A DNA stretch of 64,000 bases from Thermohalobaculum sp039513195 (GCA_039513195.1 JBCCRM010000019.1:25090-89089), one strand, 5' to 3'. Positions 25,891 to 35,722 are shown, numbered from the stretch's first letter. The notes: generated from the sequence alone by a model not told the origin. Program-made: numbers and translations.

Positions 25891-27275
25891 GGGGCAACCT
25901 CCTCCTCGGCCAGATGGGGCGCGACAAGGGCGCGGAATGCCTCGCCCCGCGCCTCGAAACTGGCGAATTGATCCCAACTGGCGCAGGCGGGGCTGAGGAG
26001 GACCGTGTCCCCGGCCTCCGCCTCGGCCCGCGCAGCCGCGACGGCGGCGTCGAGCGTTCCGCACAGCGCATGGGGCACTGGACCCAGCGTCGTCGCGAAA
26101 GCCTCCGCCGCCTCGCCGATCAGATAGACCTTGGCAAGCCGCTCAAAATGCGGGCGCAGGGGCTCGATCCCACCCTCCTTCGCCTGGCCGCCGGCGATCA
26201 GGCGCACCCGGTCATAGGCAAGCAGCGCCTTTTCGGTCGCATCGGCATTGGTGGCCTTCGAGTCGTTGACGTAGGTGACGCCGCCCGCTGTCCCCAGCCG
26301 CTCCATCCGGTGGGCGAGCCCGGGGAAAGACATCAGCCCCGCCTCGATCGCCCTCGGCCCCAGTCCCACCGCGCGGCACGCGGCATAGGCGGCACAGGCG
26401 TTCTGGTGGTTATGGGCGCCCTTCAGCGCCTCGGCCGGCCCAAGGTCGATGGCGGCCACCTGCTTGTCGCGCCGCCATTCGGTTAGGAAGCGCTTGTTCA
26501 TGAAAACCGACCAGCCAGGGCCGCGCATCCGGTCGCGCACCGAGACGCGGATCAGCCCCTCGCCCGTGCGGTCGGCCAGGAACCGCCCCTCCGCCTCGTC
26601 GACGCCGACCACGGCGCGCTCCGGCGCACCGAGCTCGAAGAGCCGCCGCTTCGCCGCAAAATAGCCGCCCATCCCACCATGGCGGTCGAGATGGTCGGGG
26701 CTCAGGTTCAGGAACACCGGCACATCGGGGGCGAGGGCGCGAGCGAGCTCGATCTGGTAGGAGGAAAGCTCCAACACCACCGTATCGCCATCCGCGACCG
26801 GGTCGAGGTCCAGCACACCCCGGCCGATATTGCCGCCCATTTGCGCCGGCCGGTTGGCGCTGCGCAGGATGTGGTGGATCAACGCCGTGGTCGTCGACTT
26901 GCCGTTGGATCCGGTGACCGCAATCACCCGCACCTCCGCGCCCACGACGGCCAGGGCCTGGAAGAAGAGCCCGACATCGTTGTCAAGCGGCACGCCGTCT
27001 ACCATCGCCTGGGCCACCGCAGGATGCGGCGCGGGATAGAGATGCGGAATCCCGGGCGAGACGATCAATGCGGACAGAGCCGAGACCTCCCGCGGGCGGG
27101 TGAGATCGGCGACCTCGAACCCCTCCGCCAGCGCAGCCTCTCGCGCCGAGTCGTTATCGTCCCAGCATACAGGTAGGGCATTGCCGGCAGCGAGGGCGCG
27201 CGCCGTCGCGAGCCCGGTCCGCCCGAGCCCGAGAACGCCCACTCGCGCGCCGGGATATGCCCGGACCGCGATCAC
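25887..27275 (-). CDS. murD: UDP-N-acetylmuramoyl-L-alanine--D-glutamate ligase
   Basis: The 462-residue Mur ligase adds D-glutamate. Motifs are VGVLGLGRTGLATARAL at the start, the ATP loop VTGSNGKSTTTALI, NLSPDHLDRHGG and the C-terminal NDSKATNADA. GTG 27275 is used as start, as no nearby ATG keeps the Rossmann strand near the N-terminus. It is separated from mraY by 133 bp, a longer gap than elsewhere in the block. Confidence 0.95.
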   Translation of the reverse strand: MIAVRAYPGARVGVLGLGRTGLATARALAAGNALPVCWDDNDSAREAALAEGFEVADLTRPREVSALSALIVSPGIPHLYPAPHPAVAQAMVDGVPLDNDVGLFFQALAVVGAEVRVIAVTGSNGKSTTTALIHHILRSANRPAQMGGNIGRGVLDLDPVADGDTVVLELSSYQIELARALAPDVPVFLNLSPDHLDRHGGMGGYFAAKRRLFELGAPERAVVGVDEAEGRFLADRTGEGLIRVSVRDRMRGPGWSVFMNKRFLTEWRRDKQVAAIDLGPAEALKGAHNHQNACAAYAACRAVGLGPRAIEAGLMSFPGLAHRMERLGTAGGVTYVNDSKATNADATEKALLAYDRVRLIAGGQAKEGGIEPLRPHFERLAKVYLIGEAAEAFATTLGPVPHALCGTLDAAVAAARAEAEAGDTVLLSPACASWDQFASFEARGEAFRALVAPHLAEEEVAP

Positions 27276-27408
27276 CTGATGCCTGCCTCAACGGTCATTT
27301 TGTCTTCTGCCTGCTCTCGCCGGTCTCTTTACCGGTGAAGTGTGAATGCCTCGGTCCCTGGGTCTTGCGATCCTTCGCTTTTGTTGTGGAGATTTCGTGC
27401 AGACGCCC

Positions 27409-28497
27409 TCAGCGCAGTTTCAGGGTCGCGAGCCCAATCAGTGCCAGGATCACCGCGATGATCCAAAAGCGGATGACAATGGTCGGTTCTTGCCAGCCCT
27501 TCTGCTCGAAATGGTGGTGGATCGGTGCCATGCGGAACACACGCTTGCCGGTCATCTTAAAGCTCGCGACTTGAACGATCACCGACACGGCCTCCAAAAC
27601 GAAGAGCCCGCCGATGATCGCCAGCACGATCTCGTGCTTGGCCGCCACCGCAATCGCCCCCAGCGCACCGCCCAAGGCGAGCGAGCCGGTGTCGCCCATG
27701 AACACCATCGCCGGCGGAGCGTTGTACCAGAGAAAGCCCAACCCGGCCCCGATCAGGGCCGCGCAGAAGATGGTGATCTCTCCCGTCCCTGGCACGTAGT
27801 GCAGTTGCAGATACTCGGTGAAGTCGGTCCGTCCGACCACATAGGCGATGATGCCGAGGGAACCTGCCGCGATCATCACCGGCATGATCGCCAGGCCGTC
27901 GAGCCCGTCAGTCAGGTTCACGGCATTAGCGCTGCCGGCGATAACCAGCATGGCGAAGGGCGCATAGAGCAGCCCCACCTGCCACAGCGTGTCCTTGAAT
28001 ACCGGCACGGCGATGGCGTTCTGCATCTCGGCAGGTTGCAGGCTGGTCGCCCAAATCGCGGCGCCCAGCGAGAGACCCAGCCCCAGGCCCAGGCGAACCC
28101 GGCCCGGCACGCCCTTGGCGCTGTATTTGGTGACCTTCATCAGATCGTCGGCAAAGCCGATAGCCCCAAATCCCGCAGTCACCAGCAGAACGATCCACAC
28201 AAAGCCATTGTCGAGCCGCGCCCATAACAGCGTCGAGATCACCAGAGCGCCCAAGATCATCACGCCACCCATGGTCGGCGTTCCCGCCTTCTCGACAATA
28301 TGCCTCTCAGGCCCGTCCTCGCGGATCGGCTGACCCTTTTTCTGCAGGGCGCGCAGCCAATTGATGATCGGCCTGCCGAACAGAAACCCGAAGACCAGCG
28401 CTGTCATGAACGCCCCACCCGCGCGGAAGGTGATGTAGCGGAACAGGTTGAATACATCGCCGCCGTCGGTCAGCGGGGTCAGCAGGTGGTAGAGCAT
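27409..28497 (-). CDS. mraY: Phospho-MurNAc-pentapeptide translocase MraY
   Basis: The 362-residue polytopic enzyme transfers phospho-MurNAc-pentapeptide to undecaprenyl phosphate, making lipid I. Catalytic motifs are GFADDLMKVTK (the DD pair), NAVNLTDGLDGLA and the cytoplasmic APIHHHFEQKGW. About ten membrane helices are visible. It begins one base after the murF stop (TGACATG). Confidence 0.97.
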   Translation of the reverse strand: MLYHLLTPLTDGGDVFNLFRYITFRAGGAFMTALVFGFLFGRPIINWLRALQKKGQPIREDGPERHIVEKAGTPTMGGVMILGALVISTLLWARLDNGFVWIVLLVTAGFGAIGFADDLMKVTKYSAKGVPGRVRLGLGLGLSLGAAIWATSLQPAEMQNAIAVPVFKDTLWQVGLLYAPFAMLVIAGSANAVNLTDGLDGLAIMPVMIAAGSLGIIAYVVGRTDFTEYLQLHYVPGTGEITIFCAALIGAGLGFLWYNAPPAMVFMGDTGSLALGGALGAIAVAAKHEIVLAIIGGLFVLEAVSVIVQVASFKMTGKRVFRMAPIHHHFEQKGWQEPTIVIRFWIIAVILALIGLATLKLR

Positions 28498-28498
28498 G

Positions 28499-29947
28499 TC
28501 ATTCCTCCCCGGCCCTTGGGGCGCGGGCGCTCCCGAGGCTCTTTACGGCATCCACCACGCATATCATGCGGGCGCCGAGAGAGCCCTTGACCATGCAGAC
28601 ATCGCCGGCGTCAACCAGACGTCGTGTCAGGCTGGCGAGTTTCTCGCTATCCTCGCACCATTCGCCGCGTCGCTCTGTTGGCAGGGCATGCCACAGCGAC
28701 CGCATCCGCGGCCCGCAGCAATGGATGAGGTCGATGTCCTCGATCTCCGCCAGATCGGCAAGGCCGGCATGGAACTCCTTCTCCTGCGGCCCGAGCTCCA
28801 GCATATCGCCCAGGAAAGCGATCCGGCGACCGCGCGCGACCCGGCCGATATCGTCGGTGACCGGGGCGGTGGCCAGCACCGCGAGGGCAGCCCGCATCGA
28901 GGCGGGGTTGGCGTTATAGCTCTCGTCGATCAGCGACAGCTTGCCATCGAGCCCCGCCGGCCCCAGCAGGATCTCCCAGCGGGACCCTCGCCCCTCCGCC
29001 GCCTTCCATTGGCAGAGAGCGACGGCGCACCGGGCGAGATCGGCGCCCACTTCCACCGCCGCGGCCAGGGCAGCCAGGGCATTGCCTGCAAAATGCGCCC
29101 CCGGCGCGCCGAGCTTAAAGCTCAGCGGTGCATCGCCCACCTCCGCGCGGATCACGGTCGCCTCGCCCGCAACCTTGGCGCTCAGCAGGCGGAAGTCGCC
29201 GGTCTGTCCGAACCGGATCTGATTGGCGCCACCGGTGAGGGCCGAGAGGCGCCCGAAATACGGGTTGTCGGCGGGCAGGACTGCGGTGCCCCCGGGATCG
29301 AGGCCCTGGAAAATCTCCGCCTTCGCATCGGCGATCTCGGCGACGGAGTTGAAATGCTCCAGATGCACCGCCTCGACCGTGGTGACCACGGCCACATGGG
29401 GCCGCGCCATCCTTGAAAGCGGCGTGATCTCACCGGGATGGTTCATCCCGATCTCGATCACCGCAAAGTCAGCATCGGGCGGCATCCGCGCGAGCGTCAG
29501 CGGAACGCCCCAGTGATTGTTGAAGCTCTTCTCGGCCGCATGGACCGTACCGGCGGTGGCAAGGATCTGGCGCAGCATCTCCTTGGTCGATGTCTTGCCG
29601 ACAGAACCGGTCACCGCAACCACCTTCGCCGTCGCCCGGTCGCGCCCGGCTCGCCCAATGGCCTGCAGCCCGGCGAGCGTGTCACCCACCACCAGAAGGG
29701 GCGCGTCGGCTGCCACATCCTCCGGCCTGCGGGTGACCAGCGCCGCGCCGGCCCCTTTGGCGAGTGCGTCGGCAACAAAGGCGTGGCCGTCCCGGTTCTC
29801 CCCCTCCAATGCCACGAACAGCTCGCCTGGCGCGAGGGAGCGGGTGTCGATGGAGACGCCAGTCACGCTCTGCCACGCGCCCTCGACCCGGCCGCGGGTC
29901 GCTGCGGTCAGATCGGCCGCGGTCCAGAGAACGGGGGCGCCGGTCAT
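28499..29947 (-). CDS. murF: UDP-MurNAc-tripeptide--D-alanyl-D-alanine ligase
   Basis: The 482-residue Mur ligase adds D-Ala-D-Ala to the tripeptide. It has the N-terminal domain with GVSIDTRSLAPGELFVAL, the ATP loop VTGSVGKTSTKEML, the central EIGMNHPGEI and the C-terminal DESYNANPASM. The start overlaps the murE stop (ATGA), and mraY begins one base beyond the stop. Confidence 0.96.
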   Translation of the reverse strand: MTGAPVLWTAADLTAATRGRVEGAWQSVTGVSIDTRSLAPGELFVALEGENRDGHAFVADALAKGAGAALVTRRPEDVAADAPLLVVGDTLAGLQAIGRAGRDRATAKVVAVTGSVGKTSTKEMLRQILATAGTVHAAEKSFNNHWGVPLTLARMPPDADFAVIEIGMNHPGEITPLSRMARPHVAVVTTVEAVHLEHFNSVAEIADAKAEIFQGLDPGGTAVLPADNPYFGRLSALTGGANQIRFGQTGDFRLLSAKVAGEATVIRAEVGDAPLSFKLGAPGAHFAGNALAALAAAVEVGADLARCAVALCQWKAAEGRGSRWEILLGPAGLDGKLSLIDESYNANPASMRAALAVLATAPVTDDIGRVARGRRIAFLGDMLELGPQEKEFHAGLADLAEIEDIDLIHCCGPRMRSLWHALPTERRGEWCEDSEKLASLTRRLVDAGDVCMVKGSLGARMICVVDAVKSLGSARAPRAGEE

Positions 29948-31509
29948 TGCCTGCCCATGATCTCGGCCTGCATGCCGTCGAGCGCCGCGACGGAGGCGCG
30001 CGCCTGATCACCATCGTCGAAGGGCAGAACCTCGCCCGCGATCTCTTGACCCTGCTCATGCCCCTTGCCGGCGATCAGCAGCATATCCTCCGAAACCTTC
30101 AGCGCATCGATCCCCGCGAGGATCGCAGCCGCCCGCCCACCGATCTCGTCGGCCTCCGGACAGGCCGCCATGATCGCCGCGCGGATCTTCGCCGGATCCT
30201 CGGACCGCGGGTTGTCGTCGGTGACGATGGCGAGGTCGGCGTGATCCGAAGCGGCCTTGCCCATCATCGGGCGCTTGCCGGGGTCGCGGTCGCCGCCGGC
30301 GCCGAACACCACCACCAGCCGGCCGCGGCAATGGGGCCGCAACGCCTGCAGCGCAACCCGCAGTGCATCGGGCGTGTGGGCATAATCGACATAGATGGCG
30401 GCGCCGTTCTGGCGCTTTGCGACCAGCTCCATCCGGCCCTTCACGCCATGGAGACCCGGCAGCGCATGGAACACCGCCTTGGCCTCGGTGCCCGAGCCGA
30501 GCGCCATGGCAGCCGCCAAAGCGACATTCTCCGCCTGGAAGGCGCCGACCAGCGGCAGAGGGACGAGACGCTCCGCCCCGTCCCAGACCAGGCGCACATC
30601 CTGCCCGTCGGGGCGGAAGCGCTGCTCGACAACTCGCAGGTCGCACTCCACCCCCGGCCCGACAGAGACGATCCGTTGCCCACGCCGCTCGGCGGCCTGC
30701 CAGAAATCCGACATCGCCCCATCGCGCACATTGATCACCGCGACCCCATCCGGTGGCAGTACATCGGCGAAGAGACGCAGTTTCGCGTCGCGGTAATCCT
30801 CAAAACTCGCGTGATAGTCGAGATGGTCGCGGCTGATATTGCTGAACCCCGCGACCGACAGGCGGACCCCATCCAGCCGATGCTGCGCCAGCCCGTGGGA
30901 GGACGCCTCCATCGCCGCATGGGTCACGCCACGCTCGACCAGACGGGCCAACAGCCCGTGCAGCGTGATGGGCTCCGGCGTCGTATGCGCCAGGGGCTCG
31001 GTGAAGTCCGGTCCCTCCACTCCAGTGGTGCCGAAAACCGCCGCCTGCTCGCCCGCGCCCTGCCAGATCTGGGCGAGAAAACTCGCGGTGGACGTCTTGC
31101 CATTGGTGCCCGTGACAGCGCCGATCACCGCAGGCTGCGTGCCGTAGAACGCTGCTGCCATCTGCGCCAGCTTCGCTCGCGGGGTCTCGGTGAGGAAAAC
31201 CGGGATCGGCAGCCCTCCCTCGCCCGCACGGATCTTCTCAACCCCCTCGGGCGTTGCGACGACAGCGACAGCGCCCTGGCGGATCGCATAGGTCGCGAAC
31301 TCCGCGCCATCGAGCTTTGTGCCCGGAATGGCAACGAAGACAAAGCCATCGCGCACCTGGCGGCTGTCGACCGCCAATCCGGTGACCGGCAGATCGGGCG
31401 ACACGGCAGGCCCCTCCACCGGCAGATCCATCAGCCGCAGCGCCGTCAGATCCCTCGCAGGGGCGGGTCGGTCCGGGCTGTCGGTCTCATGGCTCACGGG
31501 CTGTCCCAT
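29944..31509 (-). CDS. murE: UDP-MurNAc-L-Ala-D-Glu--meso-diaminopimelate ligase
   Basis: The roughly 521-residue Mur ligase adds the third amino acid. The ATP loop is VTGTNGKTSTASFL, the carbamylated-lysine region is SRDHLDYHASFEDYRDAK, and the C-terminal VTDDNPRSEDP is the DNPR motif that selects meso-diaminopimelate, as expected for a Gram-negative wall. The start is ATG 31509 or, nearly as likely, GTG 31497 with GGGA 6 nt upstream; either overlaps the end of ftsI. Confidence 0.95.
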   Translation of the reverse strand: MGQPVSHETDSPDRPAPARDLTALRLMDLPVEGPAVSPDLPVTGLAVDSRQVRDGFVFVAIPGTKLDGAEFATYAIRQGAVAVVATPEGVEKIRAGEGGLPIPVFLTETPRAKLAQMAAAFYGTQPAVIGAVTGTNGKTSTASFLAQIWQGAGEQAAVFGTTGVEGPDFTEPLAHTTPEPITLHGLLARLVERGVTHAAMEASSHGLAQHRLDGVRLSVAGFSNISRDHLDYHASFEDYRDAKLRLFADVLPPDGVAVINVRDGAMSDFWQAAERRGQRIVSVGPGVECDLRVVEQRFRPDGQDVRLVWDGAERLVPLPLVGAFQAENVALAAAMALGSGTEAKAVFHALPGLHGVKGRMELVAKRQNGAAIYVDYAHTPDALRVALQALRPHCRGRLVVVFGAGGDRDPGKRPMMGKAASDHADLAIVTDDNPRSEDPAKIRAAIMAACPEADEIGGRAAAILAGIDALKVSEDMLLIAGKGHEQGQEIAGEVLPFDDGDQARASVAALDGMQAEIMGRQ

Positions 31510-33286
31510 CGGCAAAGGCCGTCAAGGTCGCATCGGCCGGCGGCAACGCCATCGGCAAGGGGCGCAGCCCCAAAAGCGGAGCGACCCGGCGGATCACCTC
31601 GCCCGCCACGGGCACCGCGGTGCGGCTCGCCTCCCGCACCGGGCGCGACCCCTCGCGGTTGGTGGGCTCGTCCAGCGACACGATCAGAGCATATCGCGGC
31701 GCCGAGACCGGGAAAATAGAAGCGAATGTCGCGATCACCCGGTCGCGATAATAGCCGCCGCCCTCGGCCCTCGGGCGGGGTTTGTCCGCCGTGCCGGTCT
31801 TGCCGCCAACCTCATAGCCCGGCACATCGGCACGCCTGCCGGTGCCGTTGCGCACCGTCTCCCGCAGGATCTGCGCCATCTGCCGCGATACGCGGGCCGA
31901 GAAGACCCGGTCCCCCTCACGCCGCTCCGGCGCCTCGGCCCCGGCCAGCAGCGTCGGGCTCACCGGCCAGCCGTCATTGGCAAGCGTCGCATAGGCGGCC
32001 GCCAAATGCACCGGCGAGACCGAGATGCCATGCCCATAGGACATTGTGATGGTGCTGAGATCAGTCCAGCGCTGGGGCAGCAAGGGTACGGCCTGGCGAG
32101 CTTCGCCCAGCTCCAGCCCAGTCTTCGACAAGAGCCCCAGCTTTTTCAGATACTCGCGAAACCGCGGCGTGCCGACCCGCAGCACCAGTTTCGCCGAGCC
32201 GACATTGGAGGAGCGGACCACGATCTCGGTCAGGCTCATCACATCGGGCATCTTGTGCATGTCGCGGATCCGCCGGCGGCCGTGATAGAACGCCTCGCCG
32301 GTCTCGATCAGCGTCTCCGGCGCCGCGACACCGGTTTCCAGCGCCACCGCAGCGGTCAGCACCTTGAACGTCGAGCCGAGCTCATAAACCCCCTGCGCTG
32401 CGCGGTTGAAGCGCGGATCGTCGCCCTGGTCCGCATAGATCTCGTTCGGCCGTTTGTTGGGATCGAAATCCGGCAGCGAGACCATGGCCAGGATCTCGCC
32501 GGTCTCGACATCCATGATCACCGCCGCAGCGCCCTTGGCCGTGAAGCGGCGCATCCCCGCGGCCAACACCTCGCGGAGCGCCGTCTGCGCGCCCAGATCG
32601 ATCGAGAGGCGCACGGGCTCGCCAGCCCGCTCCGGATCGCGGAGGCGGGCATCCATCACTTGCTCGACCCCCGCAACCCCGGCATAGCGGGCGAAGCTCA
32701 CGCCTTCTTCAGCGGCGCGGACGGCGCCGACCAGATGGGCGGTCGGCCGTCCAGCCGGATAGATCCGCACATCGCGCGGCCCGAAATAGAGGCCCGGGCG
32801 GCCCAGATCGTGGATCGCCGCCTTTTGGCGCGGGGTGATCGGGCGCTGGACCCAGACGAATTTTTTCGGCGAAGCGAAAGAGGCCAGCACCTCCGCCACC
32901 GGTTTACCGAGGATCTTCGCGACCTCGGTCGCCGTGCCGGCCGGGTCGGTCAGCTCCTTCGGCCGGGCATAGAGCGACCAGGCGGGCAGATTGGCGGCTA
33001 GTATTGCGCCGTTGCGGTCGGCGATGGCACCGCGCACGGGTTTCGAGCCCTGGCTACCCTGGCTGAGGCGCGGCTCCTCCGGATCGCTAAGCGCCATCAT
33101 GCCCATGCGAACGCCGACGGTGGCATAGACCAGGCAAAACGCAGCAATCACCAGCATCAGCCGCCAGTCGTCGCGCATCCGCGCCTCTGCCTGGCCGCGA
33201 CCGGGCCGGGCCGGGGCAACAGGGCGCCCGGCCACGGCCGGCGCGGGCTCCTCCGGCAGGGGCAGCATAGGCGAGGGATCAGTCAT
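31487..33286 (-). CDS. ftsI: Septal transpeptidase FtsI (PBP3)
   Basis: The 599-residue class B penicillin-binding protein has a Pro-rich cytoplasmic N-terminus, one membrane helix at about residues 42-62 and a periplasmic dimerisation domain. Its transpeptidase domain has all three catalytic motifs: STFK, SSN and KTGTA. It crosslinks septal peptidoglycan with FtsW. The start overlaps the ftsL stop by 8 bp (ATGACTGA). Confidence 0.96.
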   Translation of the reverse strand: MTDPSPMLPLPEEPAPAVAGRPVAPARPGRGQAEARMRDDWRLMLVIAAFCLVYATVGVRMGMMALSDPEEPRLSQGSQGSKPVRGAIADRNGAILAANLPAWSLYARPKELTDPAGTATEVAKILGKPVAEVLASFASPKKFVWVQRPITPRQKAAIHDLGRPGLYFGPRDVRIYPAGRPTAHLVGAVRAAEEGVSFARYAGVAGVEQVMDARLRDPERAGEPVRLSIDLGAQTALREVLAAGMRRFTAKGAAAVIMDVETGEILAMVSLPDFDPNKRPNEIYADQGDDPRFNRAAQGVYELGSTFKVLTAAVALETGVAAPETLIETGEAFYHGRRRIRDMHKMPDVMSLTEIVVRSSNVGSAKLVLRVGTPRFREYLKKLGLLSKTGLELGEARQAVPLLPQRWTDLSTITMSYGHGISVSPVHLAAAYATLANDGWPVSPTLLAGAEAPERREGDRVFSARVSRQMAQILRETVRNGTGRRADVPGYEVGGKTGTADKPRPRAEGGGYYRDRVIATFASIFPVSAPRYALIVSLDEPTNREGSRPVREASRTAVPVAGEVIRRVAPLLGLRPLPMALPPADATLTAFADGTAREP

Positions 33287-33716
33287 TCCGCACCCCAGGG
33301 CTCGGTCGGACCGGTGGCAGCGTCTTTCGCCCGGCAGGGTCCGAAGCCGCTTCCCGCTCGGCCTCCCGCGAGGCCAAAACCGCAGAGACGGCAGCAGAAA
33401 TCGCGACGGAGAGCGGGTCCGGTGCTGCCTGCGGCGGATAGGGCACCTCTGCGACATGGCCGAAGCGTTCCGGCGCCATCGGCACCAACCCCAACGCCGC
33501 TTCATGGCGGGCGACCAGGCGCGTCAGGCGTTCCGGCGCGTTCAGATAGGCCCATTCGACCCGAAGCACCTGCAGCGCCTCGCGCTCCCCAGAGATTTGC
33601 CCGCGCAATCGGTCGATCTCGCCCAGCACCTCCTTGGTGCGATAGTTCACGTCGTAAGCCCAGGCGGCGATCCCGACCACAGAGAGCACAGCGAGCGCGA
33701 GGGCACTGCGTTTCAC
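33279..33716 (-). CDS. ftsL: Cell division protein FtsL
   Basis: The 145-residue protein has one N-terminal membrane helix (LALAVLSVVGIAAWAY), then a coiled-coil heptad region (YRTKEVLGEIDRLRGQISGE) and the AYLNAPERL segment conserved in alphaproteobacterial FtsL. It forms the FtsQLB complex. GTG 33716 overlaps the rsmH stop (GTGA). The Pro/Arg-rich tail is longer than in enterobacterial FtsL. Confidence 0.9.
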   Translation of the reverse strand: MKRSALALAVLSVVGIAAWAYDVNYRTKEVLGEIDRLRGQISGEREALQVLRVEWAYLNAPERLTRLVARHEAALGLVPMAPERFGHVAEVPYPPQAAPDPLSVAISAAVSAVLASREAEREAASDPAGRKTLPPVRPSPGVRND

Positions 33717-34702
33717 CCTGCCCTCCCGGCTCGGCGCCAAGCCGGCATTGCGGGCAAGCCCAAAGTGGCCGGCGGCACGGTACCCGCGGGGGCAGCGGTC
33801 CGCCACGCCGCCCGCAGCTTGGCAGACCGGGCGCGGGGATTGGCGGCGATCTCCGCCGCACCGGGGGCAACAGGCTTAGCGACCGCCTCGAACCTGGGGC
33901 TCAGCGCCGCCCGCTCCGGCATATGGCGCGACCCGCCGCCGCCGCTGCTGGAGGCCGCCGCGAGATAGCGCTTCACGATCCGATCCTCGAGCGAGTGGAA
34001 CGTCACAACCGCCAGCCGCCCGCCGGGGGCAAGGCAGCGCTCCGCCGCCTCAAGCGCCCGGGCGAGCTGCCTCAACTCGTCATTCACCGCGATGCGCAAC
34101 GCCTGAAAGCTGCGCGTCGCCGGGTGTGGTTGCCCTGGCTTCGGGCGCGGCAGGCAGCCGGCGACGATCTCTGCCAATCCGACCGTGCCGGTCAGCGGCC
34201 CATCCTGCCGTGCGGCAACGATGGCACGGGCGATCCGGCGCGCGGCCCTCTCCTCGCCGAACACCTTTAGGATCTCCGCCAACGCGCCCTCAGGCGCCCG
34301 ATTGACGAGATCGGCGGCACTCGCGCCCGCGCCGCTCATCCGCATGTCGAGCGGCCCATCGCGCAGAAACGAGAAGCCCCGCTCCGCCTGGTCGAGCTGC
34401 ATTGAGGAGACGCCAATATCCAGCACCACGGCATCGACCGTCGCCATATCGGCGCCCTCAGCCAAGTCGTCGAGCCGGCCGAAGGTCCCCTCGACCACCG
34501 ACAAGCGCGGATCGGCGAAGGCCCCCGCCACGGCAGCGGGATCGCGGTCGACCCCCAGAACGCGGGCGGCGCCTGCCGCCAGGATCGCACGGGAATACCC
34601 CCCAGCGCCGAAGGTCCCATCGAGGACCCGGGCGCCGTCCAAAGGCTGCAGCGCCGCCAGCACGGGCTGCAAAAGCACCGGAACATGCGGGGCCGCGGTC
34701 AT
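33713..34702 (-). CDS. rsmH: 16S rRNA m4C1402 methyltransferase RsmH
   Basis: The 329-residue SAM-dependent methyltransferase acts on 16S rRNA C1402. SAM motifs are LDGTFGAGGYSRAIL and VLGVDRDP. Further family signatures are LDIGVSSMQLD, ERGFSFLRDGPLDMRM, NDELRQL and TFHSLEDRIVK. ATG 34702 overlaps the mraZ stop (ATGA). This gene is conventionally second in the dcw cluster, as here. Confidence 0.96.
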   Translation of the reverse strand: MTAAPHVPVLLQPVLAALQPLDGARVLDGTFGAGGYSRAILAAGAARVLGVDRDPAAVAGAFADPRLSVVEGTFGRLDDLAEGADMATVDAVVLDIGVSSMQLDQAERGFSFLRDGPLDMRMSGAGASAADLVNRAPEGALAEILKVFGEERAARRIARAIVAARQDGPLTGTVGLAEIVAGCLPRPKPGQPHPATRSFQALRIAVNDELRQLARALEAAERCLAPGGRLAVVTFHSLEDRIVKRYLAAASSSGGGGSRHMPERAALSPRFEAVAKPVAPGAAEIAANPRARSAKLRAAWRTAAPAGTVPPATLGLPAMPAWRRAGRAG

Positions 34703-35172
34703 CCATGGAGCTCCGACAGATCCAGCTTCGCGGCGATCTCCATGCCGCGGGCCGCCTGCGGCTCGTGATGGGCGCGCCAGGTGTCCGGCTCCCACAGCTC
34801 AAAGGTCGAACCGACGCCGAAGAACATCACATCCTTTTTTACGCCGATCAGGTTGCGCAGCTTCTCCGACAAGACGATCCGGCCGGCATCGTCGATTGGC
34901 ACCAGCTTGGCCTTGCCGATGGTCGCGGCGCGCAGAGCGTCCTTATCGGTCTTGGGCAGGACCTTGCCCTCGATCTGCCGGACGAAAACCTGCCAGCCCG
35001 GCAGCGAGAAGCAGGTATGCGCCTCGATCCGCGCCATCTGAGGCACGATGTAGACATAGGTGGAGGACAACTCGTCGAGTACCTTGCGAAACTCGGACGG
35101 GATCGAAACCCGCCCCCGGGGTTCGACCTTGTATTCGTGCTCGCCGGTGAAGAATTTCAGCACTGGCCACAC
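34699..35172 (-). CDS. mraZ: Transcriptional regulator MraZ
   Basis: The 157-residue protein holds two AbrB-like MraZ half-domains: FFTGEHEYKVEPRGRVSIPS near the start and KLVPIDDAGRIVLSEKLRN in the second half, each with the DXXXR-type turn. It binds repeats upstream of its own gene and represses the dcw operon. GTG 35172 is used; a GTG at 35163, giving VLKFF as the first residues, is also possible. A long structured leader and candidate MraZ boxes precede it. Confidence 0.93.
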   Translation of the reverse strand: MWPVLKFFTGEHEYKVEPRGRVSIPSEFRKVLDELSSTYVYIVPQMARIEAHTCFSLPGWQVFVRQIEGKVLPKTDKDALRAATIGKAKLVPIDDAGRIVLSEKLRNLIGVKKDVMFFGVGSTFELWEPDTWRAHHEPQAARGMEIAAKLDLSELHG

Positions 35173-35190
35173 CGCCCCGCGTCACGCTTT

Positions 35191-35267
35191 GGCCCGACGG
35201 TCCGCGACGGATCGGGCCCCAGAAACGAAGCGGGGCGGACTGGGCCCTTGCGCCTTCTGTCCGCCCC
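35191..35267 (-). promoter_or_regulatory. Two hairpins in the mraZ leader
   Basis: Two successive perfect inverted repeats lie upstream of mraZ: GGCCCGA/TCGGGCC (35191-35197 and 35212-35218) and GGGGCGGAC/GTCCGCCCC (35232-35240 and 35259-35267). The nearer ends 19 bp before the start codon. If transcription begins near the candidate boxes at 35421-35466, the leader would be about 250 nt and could fold. Confidence 0.4.
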
Positions 35268-35420
35268 TGTCCCTCGGTCGTCAGCCTCGCCGTGCGTGAT
35301 CCGTTCGACTGTCGCGTCTCGCTCCGGATCGTGCCCTGGCCGACTGAGAAAGCGTGCTGCCTGTATGAAACCTGCTCGTTTGTTTTTTGAGCCGCAGCCC
35401 TCTCTGGAAAAGGGTATACG

Positions 35421-35466
35421 CCCCACTTCATCCCCAATCAAGCATAAATTTCCCATTTTGCTCCCA
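35421..35466 (-). promoter_or_regulatory. Candidate MraZ-binding repeats
   Basis: On the minus strand four TGGG(A/G) units occur as two pairs, TGGGAGCAAAATGGGA and TGGGGATGAAGTGGGG. Spacing within each pair is 11 bp and the pairs are 19 bp apart. MraZ boxes are known as TGGGN repeats about one helical turn apart upstream of mraZ, so this is a good candidate operator/promoter site. The classic spacing is 10 bp, one base less. Confidence 0.5.
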
Positions 35467-35722
35467 TAGAAAAGGTGAGCACCCGGAAAATTGGGGTATT
35501 TGGTGAACAAATAGGCCCTTTATCTCGGGACTGGCCTCCCATTTCTCTCCCGCAACATCCCCGATGGCTCCCCAGTGGTTGCTTGACCCGGGGATCTGGT
35601 GGAAGGGAGCGCAGCAACGGATCACTCGGTAAAACTGTCGGATGTGACGCCTGTGCGTCGAAGACGACGCCGACCAAGACGGGGCGCCAACCAACGGCTG
35701 AACGGTGAGAGGGAAACGGAGT

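Noticed and set aside
29764..31719. 651-codon plus-strand frame opposite murE
   Set aside because: Antisense shadow; murE motifs on the other strand are complete.
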